Source: Homalodisca vitripennis
Lineage: Eukaryota; Arthropoda; Insecta; Hemiptera; Cicadellidae
Direction: 5' to 3'
DNA length: 64,000 bases
Assembly: GCF_021130785.1 (NCBI RefSeq)
Contig: NC_060215.1
Span: 69,378,501 to 69,442,500, forward strand
The notes under the pieces are model-generated. The model saw only the letters and a list, made by a program, of their open reading frames with translations. It did not search any database and had not been told where the DNA came from. The position numbers were made by a program, and so were the translations under genes. Shown here piece by piece: positions 21,470 through 33,800 of this stretch (the first letter of the stretch is position 1; each line of letters starts with the position of its first letter).

Positions 21470-21840
21470 TGAGGAATATACCGTTGGAATTGTTATAAAA
21501 ATTGTAAATAGTTGGTACATTGTAAGATTTTATGACTATATTGGTTTTATGTTATTTGACTTTAAAATTTGTCAACAGATCCCATTTTGTTAATATTAAA
21601 GTAAATCACATAATTATTTGTTTAAGTTTTCCTCCTCTTTTTCATAACCTATGCGCAAAGTTTGGTACCTGTATCTTTACTAGTTCTAGAGATATTAATG
21701 TTTTTCTATAAAAATACAAAATGGCAGGTAGCGACTAAACGACACATTTTTCTACCTATGTTTACAGAACATTTTCTGTTTGGAATTATGAGTACTATCA
21801 GCCACAGATGTTTGTGACACCTATTTGTCAACATCCTCTA
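21470..21840 (-). repeat. Dispersed transposon-end repeat, copy B
   Basis: The reverse complement begins GAGGATGTTGACAAATAGGT and follows copy A (7222-7575) block by block, including AATATCTCTAGAACTA and AGTCAAATAACAT. It ends next to TATATATA. The divergence is moderate. As with copy A, no transposase is attached. Confidence 0.75.
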
Positions 21841-24800
21841 TATATAATTTCAATGAAGATTGAATCACGAAAGTACTTGCTCCGCCGGTAAATACATATT
21901 TGGGATAAAATTCACTACGATTTGGTATTATCCAAGTTTTACATTTTAAGAACATTTGTGAGCCTTTGGTTTTGAAAGGTGCTCATTTCACTGTTGGGAG
22001 TTCAGTATAAAAATTACGATTTTGCAAATTACAAGAGTTTAGAAGGGGTGATTTGAGTACTCAAAACAGTTCCAAGTCCCAACTTCCATCAAATTTGTTG
22101 AGGCAAGTGGAACATGTTATGTTAGATTACAATCCAAATCAAAAAGCCATAAATACAATCCTCAATAATTAATAAAAAACATTTGATTAAAAGAATAGGA
22201 AAATTGTTTGATATACCTGAGCAAATTCATGTATAAATATTAAACAGGAAAAATTGAAAACGCAGCTGTAGTAATTACATAAACACATTTTAACTGACAC
22301 ACATTTGTCACAATTTTCCTAATCTATCTTAAGACATTTTATGCACTCTATTTATCTGTGATATTGCACTCACTATGAATAAAATTAAGAGTGGCCAGAC
22401 AAATTATACTATAGAGGAGACAAGCTACAGAGAGAAGTAGCTCACTTTTTTGGAAAAAAGCTCTGAGAGGGTTGCCGTTGATGAATAAGACTATAATAGT
22501 GTCCATTGATAGATTATGGTGGTAATTAATTACAGGTCACCAATAATTAATCTTTGTGCCAGTAGCATAACATCTCCACTCTCCAGGCAATAATTTTTAG
22601 GACATAAAACACCGAGTTAATATCAATGTAAATAACCAGATAATGATTACAAGAGTGTATATTACCCTTAAAACCGTTTAATATGATATTGCATTTATAG
22701 TGATGTTATAAGCAAAAATAAAAATACTAAGATTTAGCAGATCAATCCTAAGCAGACTTAATTTCAAAAGATTAATTTGTTTTACCATTGTAATTCTAAT
22801 TTCAAACAATCAAAGATAATTAATACATAGAATTTTTAATTTGTTAGAGGTTAATGTCATTCACAATTTTTCAGTTGCCTTAAAATATTTGTTATTAAAT
22901 CTATTTTATAAGATATTATGATTAATCTTTGTGAGCATCCAAAGCGATGCCATATTTTTATTCCCATACCAACTTTAAAGAACTTTACAAATATATTTAT
23001 AATATATTTGTATAATAATCTATGTTTATAATCTAGATATATTTATAATAAATAATGTTATAATACAAAACTATATAAACTTTACAGGTACTCTCTAAAA
23101 GTTGAATTTTATCAACTCACAGAATTTACTTTTACATATAAGGTAAAAGTAATGCATGTAAAGGGTTGTCAGTAAAAACAGATTTTCCAGAATAGACAAA
23201 TTGTTATCATTCAAGTTCCAAGTTTTTAGTTTTCTCTGAAACATCTTAATGTTCCTGAAGTATTCAATGTTTTTGGTTGTGAATATTTTTGTGCATGTTT
23301 TGGCATGCTTAAGTGAGTGTAAATAATGGAAGCATATCTTTAATTATATCTTTGTGAGGTTGTATTGTTCCTTTGTGTGTAATTTTTTTTGTAAGTGTTC
23401 GGTATTGTTTTGTGAATTGTCATTTAAATATTTTTTTATTGTGTTCTTTTTTGGTTAGTTTCCTGATCCAATTAAAGAAGAAAACTAAGCACACAATTTA
23501 CTTATCCAGAATTCAGCAGGAAAGAAGTGGAGTGTGTAAGTACAAAGGTTGTAGATTGGTGCTGATTTGTTTTTGTCTTGTACAGTCTGTTTTGTAAATG
23601 TTATAGTCATGCTATCTTTCTCTTTTATTAACAATTTGTTGATCTGCAATGGCATTAAAATTATAACAACATTAAAACGTATAAAACACTGTATTTTGGT
23701 GTAAATAATAATAAAAAAAGATTTATGATAGGGAAACAAAAAGAAATAATACAAATCAGGCACCGATATGGTAATTGAAATATGGGACTATGTTTTTCTG
23801 GTAGCATTTTATTTAGCTAATTTTTTGGAATGTTCGTAGGAACATCTTTCCTAATTTGTTAAGGAAAGATTGCATGATATGTTTTTGTGTCTCAAGTGTT
23901 GCAGTGTTCGTTGCATTTGGTATTTAAATACATTTTTAACGTGTCTCTTCTTTCTTGTTCTTATGCTGTTGTATAAGTCACATTATATTACCCTATTTGA
24001 ATTTGAATTTTGTTACATTTTTTAAGACATTCTCATTAGTTTTTTTATAAAATACTTTATTTTTCAACAATAATGTATCACATTACATATATTCTTTGAG
24101 TTTCCTGTGCAATTCTATTTAGAGGTTTCTTGCAGATGTATCTCTCTAGAAAGTCAGGCCATAGGCTATCTCATGTTATGAAAAGTGCAAAATAGCTGTC
24201 AGAGACGTCAAGTTTTCTATTGCACTTTTATAATTTATAAAAAGTGAGGTGATTTGAATGGCAACAATTTAATACGGAACCGTTAATTATGAGAAGTGAA
24301 TATGAGCACCCATTTGCTCCTTAATTTAACATTTTAAATTTGCAACAAAAGAAAAAATTAATACAAAATCAAGACTAAAACAAAGTTTTTGTTTTAAAAA
24401 TATTTTGTTGACTGAATACATTTAAAAAAGTTAATAATAACAGATTTCAGTAAAACCTAAAAATCCTTAACTCTGCATTTTACTTAGTGCAAATAAAATA
24501 GACTGGAAAGAATACAGAATTAGGGTTTCCAGTTAAATGATTTTCCACCAAAGTTTAAAATCAATGTTCTCAATTAACCGATAGTTTTGAATCTTAAGAT
24601 ATTTATTGATGAAAACTATTCTCTAAAAATCTGAAGAGTATAATTTTTATGTTAACTTTAGTTACTAAATCCTTTTTAAAGAAGTCAAATTTTCTCGTTC
24701 AGCATATGATAAATTAAAAATATCAAAGAAGTTATTATTCTCAGTCAAATATTAGTAAACGTAGTTGAAATTCCTATAATTTAATCTCTATAAAATATTT

Positions 24801-24970
24801 TCCAATATCAGGAAATCTTCATAAAAAAGAATTTTTAGCAGTAAAGGCAAAAGTAAAGTAAGTTTGAAACTTGTAAAGAGTTCATGCATATTTGTATTTT
24901 AAATGGTCTACAACAGAGTGGAAGAGTGTTAGTCTCAAAAATGTTTCAATTTTAGGATAGATAACTATTT
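21841..24970. other. AT-rich non-coding stretch
   Basis: No supported gene over about 3.1 kb. Overlapping 74- and 92-codon frames at 23373-23763 lie on opposite strands, are of low complexity and resemble nothing. The stretch could contain the missing 5' exon of the ATPase, but no ATG-to-donor segment with a convincing match was found. Confidence 0.45.
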
Positions 24971-25620
24971 AAATAATAATAATAATAATATCTTTATTAT
25001 CACATAAATATACTATAATCATTGCCAAAGTCCAAGTACGGCAGTTTGCACAGAAACATGGCAAGTCAAAATATAGTCTGTGGTGACTAATTAACTTAAT
25101 ATACTAATAGAGTAATAAAACTTAATAATACACAACTGAAAAGTTAAAGTTTAAAATGTTATATGTAAAGATAAATTATTATGAATTAAAGATCCCAGAA
25201 ACTGAAGTAAATAAATTCTTATTCAAACAACAGATATTGTACCAATACACTTTCTAGAAGGTACTCTTTTCAGTTACAACATACTAAACATCAACAGGTC
25301 AAAATCTTAATAAATAATTATAGACTATAAATTAACAAGTATACAGTATATAAATAGAATAAAAAATGCAACAAAAATTAACAAACAATAACACAATAAG
25401 AAAACAGTTTTGACAACTTCACTATTAAAATGCAATTATGTTTAAAGTAGTATATTACGTGATCATCAAGTCTGAGAGTGAAAATGAATCTAATGTAAAC
25501 ATTTGTAGCACCTTTGGAGTTTATTATAAAGCTCATCAATCATGTTATAAATAACTGCATCCCAGTAGTTGAGGAGAACAGTACACAAGTTTTTACCAGC
25601 ATTATTTTAACACCCATCAG
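24971..25620 (-). pseudogene. LINE 3' end: RT thumb remnant and (ATT)n tail
   Basis: On the - strand, LLNYWDAVIYNMIDELYNKL followed by QRCYKCLH fits the thumb region of jockey/CR1-like RTs (DYCDVVY...LQRC.NACVRFI). About 500 bp of 3' sequence then ends TGATAATAAAGATATTATTA and (ATT)n at 24971-24990, a typical LINE tail. The frame decays after LH. This is a 5'-truncated, inactive copy. Confidence 0.65.
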
Positions 25621-27609
25621 CAGATTTGGAATACCTTGCCAACTATGACTATTGGAAAAACCCCTATTTTTACACAGTAAAAGGTTGCTCAGTTTTTCTC
25701 AAGCGGTTGTTAGTTAAACTTCTAAAATATTTTAGTTTTTCAGACTATTATAATCTTATGTCATTCAGTTATAATTTAGGAGCTGTTGTAAAGTAAATTT
25801 TCAGAACTGTGAATTATCATTCTTAATGCTTTGAGTTTTGTCAATGTTTAATTTGAATACATATATGCAAACCTATTGGGTAATAATATGATTATTTTAA
25901 TCAATTAATATCAGATAAGTTTATACTACTACAAAAGAAAAATGGCAGTAACTTTACAACTCATCTGTGTATAAGTGGAAACTTGAATGAATAATTTGGT
26001 TAGTAACAATATATATGCGAATAAAAGTGGCCCAAGGACAGGTTCCTCTCAAACTTTAAGAGTGACACATCTCCATTGTGACTGCTTTTTTCATGCTTTT
26101 CACCCTGTCTGACATACTGTCACCGTTCCGAAAAATAGACTCAATTTACTCAACACTACCATCACAGACATGATCTCAGTTAGATTAGGGAAGTGAAAGT
26201 TAAATATTATATGTTTATTTTTAACCTATAGAAACCTCAATCCAAAAATCTTCAGAGGATTCCTAATCCTGTACAAAACTGTATGATACTATATAATGCA
26301 CTATGATAGATAAATTGCTTTCACCTCTATCCTCTTTTCTCCAGTCTTGGCTTGTCAGTGCATGTTGATTGTATTCCTGTGTTTATATTGTGATGGAATA
26401 GTGGGTGGTTTGAGTTTTATTTGAGTGTTTGTGTTTGATTTAATGTGGTAAGTTTGATGCAAAACTTGTTTGTTTTGTATATTTGACTTAACATGTTCAG
26501 AGCTATGTATGTTCCTAACATACTATTCTTTAAAATTAATGTTTAGGTTATTTATGTGAAGAAGAGTTCAGATGGCAGATTTCTGATTTGATTTAAGATT
26601 TGACATATGATTTGATTTAAGATATGTAATTATGGTTATTATTTGAATCAATCCTATTATCCTGCATAATAGATAATGTGCAGATAATTTAAAGACTATG
26701 GTTTCCAGAGTGTGGGAAACAAATAAAGGCAAAATAAAATAAATTAGGAAATAATGTTAAATAGTTTTTAAGATACACCACGCATCATATTTTAATGGAT
26801 TACAATAAATTTATAGATAAGCAGTGATAAAAGAAAGTGCATTGATTAAAAAATTACATTAATCTTTATAATTGAACGATTAGAGAAATTAGGTAAAAAA
26901 TTAATAAATAATCAAATGTATATCACAAAAGAAAAGGCATACCATGAAGATGGTGTTGATAGTTGGTGTTTGTAGTTGATATATTTATTTTTTTTTATTG
27001 ATTTGAATTCTTAATGAAAGTAAACATTCGTAGTTGATATATTCAGAATAAGTAGATGTATTGGATAGAGAAAAAAATCAGGTTAGTCCCGGTTTGCATA
27101 ATATAAAGTTAAATTTGTTATTCATTTGTAACAAATTTTTAAGTCTAGATTAAATTAATAAAAACTAGTTTCCAGTGGCGAAAACATTGTTACTTGGGAA
27201 TTAGTTGCAATATTCATTTAAGAATCTTAATGCAGAGGAATGTTTCTAAAAACTGGTTATGGTGTCACTGTTCAATTAACAGAATAAATGTTGATTTGTA
27301 TTTTGGACCAAGTAGATACATTACAATAATGGTGGATAAATTATATTATTTAACCTTCAAACTGTTTTAAAGTAATTCTGGAACCATATACTAAGAATAG
27401 GACTTGTAAGGAACTTATTAGTGTTTTTAATTTTATTGCTTTAAAACATAACTTTATTTTTTAGGTTAAGAAATTAATTGTGTGTGGTTAAAACAACAAA
27501 TATTATTTTCTATTGAAATAATATAAAGAATCTCAAATAATATTTATTTTAACTGTTTATTGTTTTTTGTAGTGAACAATACCTAAATAAATATATTATT
27601 TTGTTTTAG
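25621..27609. other. Non-coding DNA upstream of ATPase exon 1
   Basis: No coding segment is supported. The polypyrimidine tract and AG at 27600-27609 belong to the acceptor of the first identified exon, so at least the right part is intron. Confidence 0.5.
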
Positions 27610-27699
27610 CTCTCCGACATAATGGATATGAAGTGTTGGAGGCACCAACGGTTCAAGTCATTGATTGTGGAAAAGAAGAGAAAAATCTTCGATGTACAG
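27610..27699 (+). CDS. ATPase exon 1 (first found): N-terminal cytosolic segment
   Basis: The acceptor is TTTTGTTTTAG and the donor CAG|GTTTGT. The exon begins with the last two bases of a codon and reads [16 protein letters not shown], then [13 protein letters not shown]. It is weakly conserved and was identified by phase with exon 2: the terminal G completes the Gly of the GY-QQSW segment. At least one more coding exon must exist upstream. Confidence 0.7.
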
Positions 27700-30253
27700 G
27701 TTTGTAAACTGTATTATATTTTATATAGTCATACTTTATTCAGTGGAAAATATAATATACTTTTTGTTGTGACGATGGGAAAGAATACTAATGCCCGTCA
27801 GCGTATTCCACTGGTGACTGGAACTTGCACCCACTAAAATTCCCACCGGCCCAGGCATCACTCTCGGGATTGTTTTCTTCACACCTGCAAGAAGGAAAAG
27901 CCACCAGAGGGCTCCTACAGTATCAGGCCATCGGCTAGGCAACGTAAGGGCTATATTAACTATCTTATAATGTCTTGGTTTCATCACCCCCTCTACCTAG
28001 GCAGATATTCGTGCTCCACATCTCCAAGGGTACACTCCGAGTTTTCAAACTTAACCATCATAAAAAGATATCCTCGAAAGTTCCTATGGCCGGTGAGGAA
28101 CTGGGTCAGGTAGAAATTTACCTCCTCGTGTTTTCGCTTCACTCATTCTCTCAGGTCTCTAATCAGCCTGGCCGTCCAACGTCCTCTGGTCTCTAGCAGC
28201 CATCATTCCTGCCAGTCCTTCATGGTGTGTACTCAAGCCTCGGTGCATGTTACCACATATTTCCCCTCGTATACCCACTTCCTTTCAAAAGTGAATAGGT
28301 CAATTGGAATGGTCACGGCCACATCATGGACGGTCGGTTCGGAGACAATTCGATAAGCACTCTCGATCTGTAGTTCCCATTTTCTCTGTATTGCAGCCAT
28401 CTTTTGTGTATAGCAATCTTGATGTAGAGCATCTGCCCATATCTCGCACCCGTACAGTAGCACAGAGTGTGTGACTGACATGAAGCAGCTGCTGCTTACT
28501 TGCCACAGGTCTGCCGATATTTTTCATCAGTTGACTCAAAGAGGCAGTAACAAATGCCGCCTTGTTTGCCTTGTGAGCTTGGTATCTATAATGACTTGGA
28601 TTGTAGAATTTAATATTCAGACATCCAAGACGATATAAAATATTTTTTGATTAGTAAGCTCTGAGTGAATATTCAGTAACATTTATTACTATATTTTTAA
28701 ACTATTAAATATTATCTGGTTTGTCTTAAATAAAAATCATAGTTCTAAATTAAAATAATGGATCTATTTTAAACTGGCAAATTAATAAGTTCAATGTTTC
28801 AGAATTTTCATCACTCTATTTTCCACAAAGAATTGACAAACCGTTTAGTAATTTTAAAAGGTCCTTTGGCCAGAAATAAAAACTATTAATCAAATATATC
28901 AAACTAAAAACAGAGCTCTCTTCTAAAATAAAATAATAAAGTTTTCAAATAAAAATCAAATACCACTTGAAAATAACTAAAATTAAAATGTTCACTTCTT
29001 AGTTCACCCAAAAGTCAAAATAAAAAATCAAACTTCTCTTTCCACTAGTTGTACCTTAACTTTCAAGTCTTTGCAAATCAGATACCACTCTCTCAAACAA
29101 TAATTAATGTTCAATTAATTACCAATTAATAATTCACTATAAAACAGTTCCAATTAAATATTAATAAATTACTAAATTTTCAAATCTCAACTAAAGTTAT
29201 TAACAAAGTTCAATTTTAATTCACTTTTCTTGCAAGTTTGAACCTAATGTAACGTGTATGATTCTATTGTGCTCTATTGTTCATCGAGAATCAGTTATTC
29301 AGATTGCTCTGTAGTTTCTATGAATTTAATTTTTCCTATAAAAAAGACAACAAAATTAATTTAATATCAGATCTGGAAGACTATTTCAATATAACGTACA
29401 ATAAATTTGATGCTTACCTCAAAATCCCTCGCAGAAAAAAATTTAGAAACACGGCGCATTGTAATCAACTTAATTCACGATAAATTACCAAAAAAAGGGC
29501 GAAAATTATGAGCTGGCGGTTATATAGTTCCCCTTCCTTCCATTCTGATGGACATCCGTGGCGTTCTCTCATTGGCCCAGCCGCATCCAACTCGAGAAAC
29601 AATAGCCTTCTCAGATCTAACGTAACTGCATTACAAAACAATTTCTGATCAATTCAAGGCAGTGAACGGCCTTCCTAATAATTTAAAATTACCAGCAGTA
29701 ACTTGCCAAAGGATTACATATTCGTTTTTATCCTAACTTCTCACAATCTAATTTAAAATTAAATACCAATATTTCTTTCCCAAAATTTTCATTTAATTTG
29801 AGTTTTAATTAAAAAATTAGCCAATGTAGCTTTAAAAACGTTACAGTATCAAATGTCATGCTGAGATACTTCACAGCACTCTTTGTCTTGATAATATCCC
29901 TGTCCACTCGGATCTGGATGACGGTGTCAATCCTCTGTCTGGTAAGAAGTACGATCTCAGTACAAGAATATACTTATTTAAAACACAGGTGAATTGTCTG
30001 AGTGGTCAGAAGTTGATTTACTTGATGGCTTTGGTTTTGTCTTATATCAGAACCTTTAATTTTCTAACCGATCATTCCATTAAAAATGAGTTGCTCTTTA
30101 CCCCCTATTTTGGAGGAGGAGGGTCAGTTTTGAAATTCATCAAAAATGTCCCCAGGTGATAACATAAAATATCTCAAAAAGAGATTTGAAAATTCTCAAC
30201 TGTTTTAAAATTAAAGTGGGGTGGGACTTTTGAGGAATATGACACACACACAA

Positions 30254-30284
<31 letters not shown>

Positions 30285-30768
30285 AAATACATTTGGATAA
30301 TCCTTTATTGTTGACTCCGTCCAATCTGCCATTGTACCAAAGATATTCAAAAAGGCCATGTGCAGTTTTCTTTGTAAGAGTGATGGTCTTCTTATATCTC
30401 AACAACAACCACATGGCTTCATTGCTCATTCAACTACCACAATCTTGTCTTGTTTGTAGAAGCGACTGGTCTTGTGGTTTAGCAATGAGGTCAGACTACC
30501 TTAACTTACAAAAGACGTTTGACAAGATTCCAATCACCCCTTTTTGAAAAAGCTTTATGTTTTCTTCTGTTCTGATTGGCTCAATCAAATCCTATCTTTT
30601 ACAAAATGCATTATATAAAAAGGCTTGACAAGTGCAGTTGAATGTGAAGGATAAGCTCACTGTGTTCTTCAATTTTAATGGCATAGTGCGTCATGAATTC
30701 TTGCTACAAGATCAAATGGTCAATAAGGAGTACTACCTGCAAGTTCAACACAGTTTGCGTGAAGCAAT

Positions 30769-30826
<58 letters not shown>

Positions 30827-33800
30827 GCTCGGATTTGTGGCAAAGCAATTCATGGCTTTTACACCATGGCAATGTGTTTGCTCACACTTCATTGCTTGTG
30901 TGTGAATTTTTTGCCAAAAACAGTACTGTAAGGTTGCCCCAGCCTCCATATTCTCCAGACATAGCTCTGTGTGACTTTTTATTTTATACTTTTTCATGCC
31001 GAAGTGCAATGCTGAAAGAGGTGAAGGCTAAGATTGAGTTTTAGAAGTGTTTTAAGGATTGGAAGAAGTGCTGGTATAAGTGCATAATATCTAATGGGGA
31101 CTGTTTTTAAGGTGACAACATTAATGTAGATGAATAAAAAAATTTTTTCAAAAAATGAAAATTCTCGTTTTATTTTTTAACATACCTTGTATTGCTTGTG
31201 ATGTTCAGCTATAAGTATCATAGTTGTTGGCAGGCAGGTTAGTGAGTGGTGCTCAGTGGTTCAATATTAAATTTCATTAACAAGAATTGGCCATACACTC
31301 ATTACATGTTGATAACTCTTGAAATCTTTTGTCTAACCAACCTATAACAGCTGCTTGGTTTTTCAACTACACTTGCTTTATTTTGTAATGCATTAATATT
31401 ACATTTTGATTTTTTTAGGATATCAACAAAGTTGGTTTTGGACAATGATCCTCCACACAATATCAATTTGTTTTCTGGGCATTCCTTACCTCTTTTTGCG
31501 TTGGTATCCACAATACCATGCATATATTGGCCTGTCCCGCTGCCCACTCAACATAGCTGACACAGTACTAATTCAGGTAAGATTACTTCACTTCAACTCC
31601 CTATTTTGTAAACTTATATTACAATATTGTATGTTTGAGAAATGTCCTTTAATAAACACTGAACTTAAAAAGCTAATAATAAACATATTCATTGCATGTC
31701 TTAGTAAGGCTTAAAAAGTAGGAGAGAACCACTTTAACTCGTATAATATTGGCAGAGGGCCTATGGACACTTTTACACATGTTATATTTTACATTTAGTG
31801 CATTCTGAAATTTTATTGTCTAGTCCATGAAGCAGTCCAAATCCGACAATGTACAGCTTATTTTTAGAGTTTAAGGTCACTTAGCAACCTGGTATTCGTG
31901 CATGTTGTGATTTGCGCATACTGGAAATTGTTATTATAACTATTTAGTTTTTATTATAAAATGTCATTCTGTGCCATCTGTAAATATGTGTGGTATGAAG
32001 TAAATGATGTGATGTGCTCAGGAGAATAAAAGGGATTATATCTCTTGAAAAATATAAAATGGGAACTAGATGGTAAAAAGTTGCTTTGTTTCTCTAAGGA
32101 GTGGAAGTGCTATGAATGTAAGCATTCTTTAGCTCAAGGTAGTGTGAATTTCTTCTGCTGCGAACGTAGTGACAAAGAATTTCATAGTCAAGGTTATGGA
32201 GGGTTTCAGAAACGAAGTTTTTGGTTCACTTAAATTTCTTAGGACTAATATGTTGGAATTGTTTAGGTTGGGTTGGTACAGTTTGTATCTGACAAACTGA
32301 ATGCCTCAAATGTTCTAATGGACGATATAAAACAGTGCAATGTTTTTATAAAAGAAAACGAGGAACTAAGGTTACAAAATAACTTATTGAAGAGGGAAGT
32401 CGGTGAATTTAAAGACAGACTGCGGAACATTGAGCAATATTTGAGGGAAAATAATGTTGAAGTGATTGGTTTTCTGACAACACCAGGAGAAAGCGTAGCT
32501 GACATCATAAAAGATGTGGGAGTCGTTCTTGGTGTGGAGATGAGGCACGGAGTACCCGACACTGGGTACCTGCCTTCAGAATGGACCAGCAGCCGTCACT
32601 CATATACAGTTCCAGAATAGAGCAATGAAGGATGTCTGGGCTACCAAATTTAGAGAAAGAAAATTTTTGACAGCTCAACAAGTGAACAGCAGGCTACATC
32701 CTGACTCCAGAATCTACATTAACGATAGTTTATCTCCAGAAAATAAGCAGTTCCTCAGGATTCTTAAGCAGAAATGCCGGGTTCCTTGGTTATGCTGATG
32801 TCTGGTGCTGGGATGAGAAGTGTTTCGCCTGGAAGTTGCAAGGGAAAACCGTGAAACAAATCTCAAATTACAAGGACAATGAGCATTGAAATAATTAAGA
32901 AGGGTAGAGGAGTAAAGATGTCTTGTTTATATAAGTTGTCTGCTTTTATTTTTTAATTTTTGAAGGTACTTTTTGGTTGAAAAATGTTTAAAGCATTTTT
33001 TATATTTAATAAAAAGTGTTTTAATTTAGGGTGTTTATTTTAGTTAATTTTCAAAATATTACTATTATTTAAACAAGATGTTGAATTTTTATGTAGCAAG
33101 GGATTTATCTAATTTAGAATATTTTTTGAATAATGAGTAAAATAATTAAACCTAATACATGCCAATACCAGGAGCGTGCGGAGTAATTTTATCTTGTTCT
33201 TATTAGAACTCAATTCCATTGAGAAGAATATTAGTTATATCATCTTCAGTGATATTTGGATTAACAGTGATAAGATTGGCTTGTATAATATTCCGGAGTT
33301 TAATGTTTTTTACAATGTAATAATAATGCTTAAAGAGCTGGAGGTGTCATGTGTTATATAGCTGAACATATACTGTACATGTGTTTCAATTAAATATAGA
33401 TTTTATATCATACACAGAAATAGCAGTGACAATGATCAATGAATACCTTACCTCATCGTAATCAGGTCTCATTAACAGCGTAAGTAGCTCGACCAGGCTA
33501 TTAATACCGCAAAGGTTGAATTCTTTTTATTGTGCTTGCAACAGAGGAGTGTTTTATATCATAAATGGATTAAAATTATTTAAATAATCTAGATTCTATG
33601 GTTTTAATGTCATTCTGGTTAAGAGCAAAGAACAAGAGATTTCTCTCATTCTAACACATATAATTAATTTAAGTTTTCAAAGCGGTGTTTTTCTGGAACA
33701 CTTGAAATTAAGTATAGTAGTACCAATATATAAAAAAGGGTTTTTGGTCAAACTTGAAAATCGAGGACCAACCAGCCTTTTTATCTATTTTCTCTAAACT

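Larger units (their letters stand above)
27700..31418 (+). other. Intron 1 (3.7 kb)
   Basis: It contains an R1-like LINE in antisense orientation split by a probable solo LTR, a (CA)n array and a mariner remnant. About 30000-30230 and 30285-30600 hold nothing I can name. Confidence 0.75.

Noticed and set aside
23373..23763. Overlapping frames of 74 and 92 codons
   Set aside because: Low-complexity hydrophobic translation of AT-rich DNA on both strands; no homology recognised.
21841..27609. Search for the missing first exon(s) of the ATPase
   Set aside because: Several ATG-to-GT segments exist, but none shows recognisable N-terminal P5B sequence in the right phase.
30480..30600. RT-like trace ([12 protein letters not shown], then LKKLYVFF)
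   Set aside because: Too short and unsupported by flanking motifs; chance similarity cannot be excluded.
30632..31009. Poly-Lys and poly-Phe frames
   Set aside because: Caused by the 56-bp A run. The true content is a broken mariner transposase.
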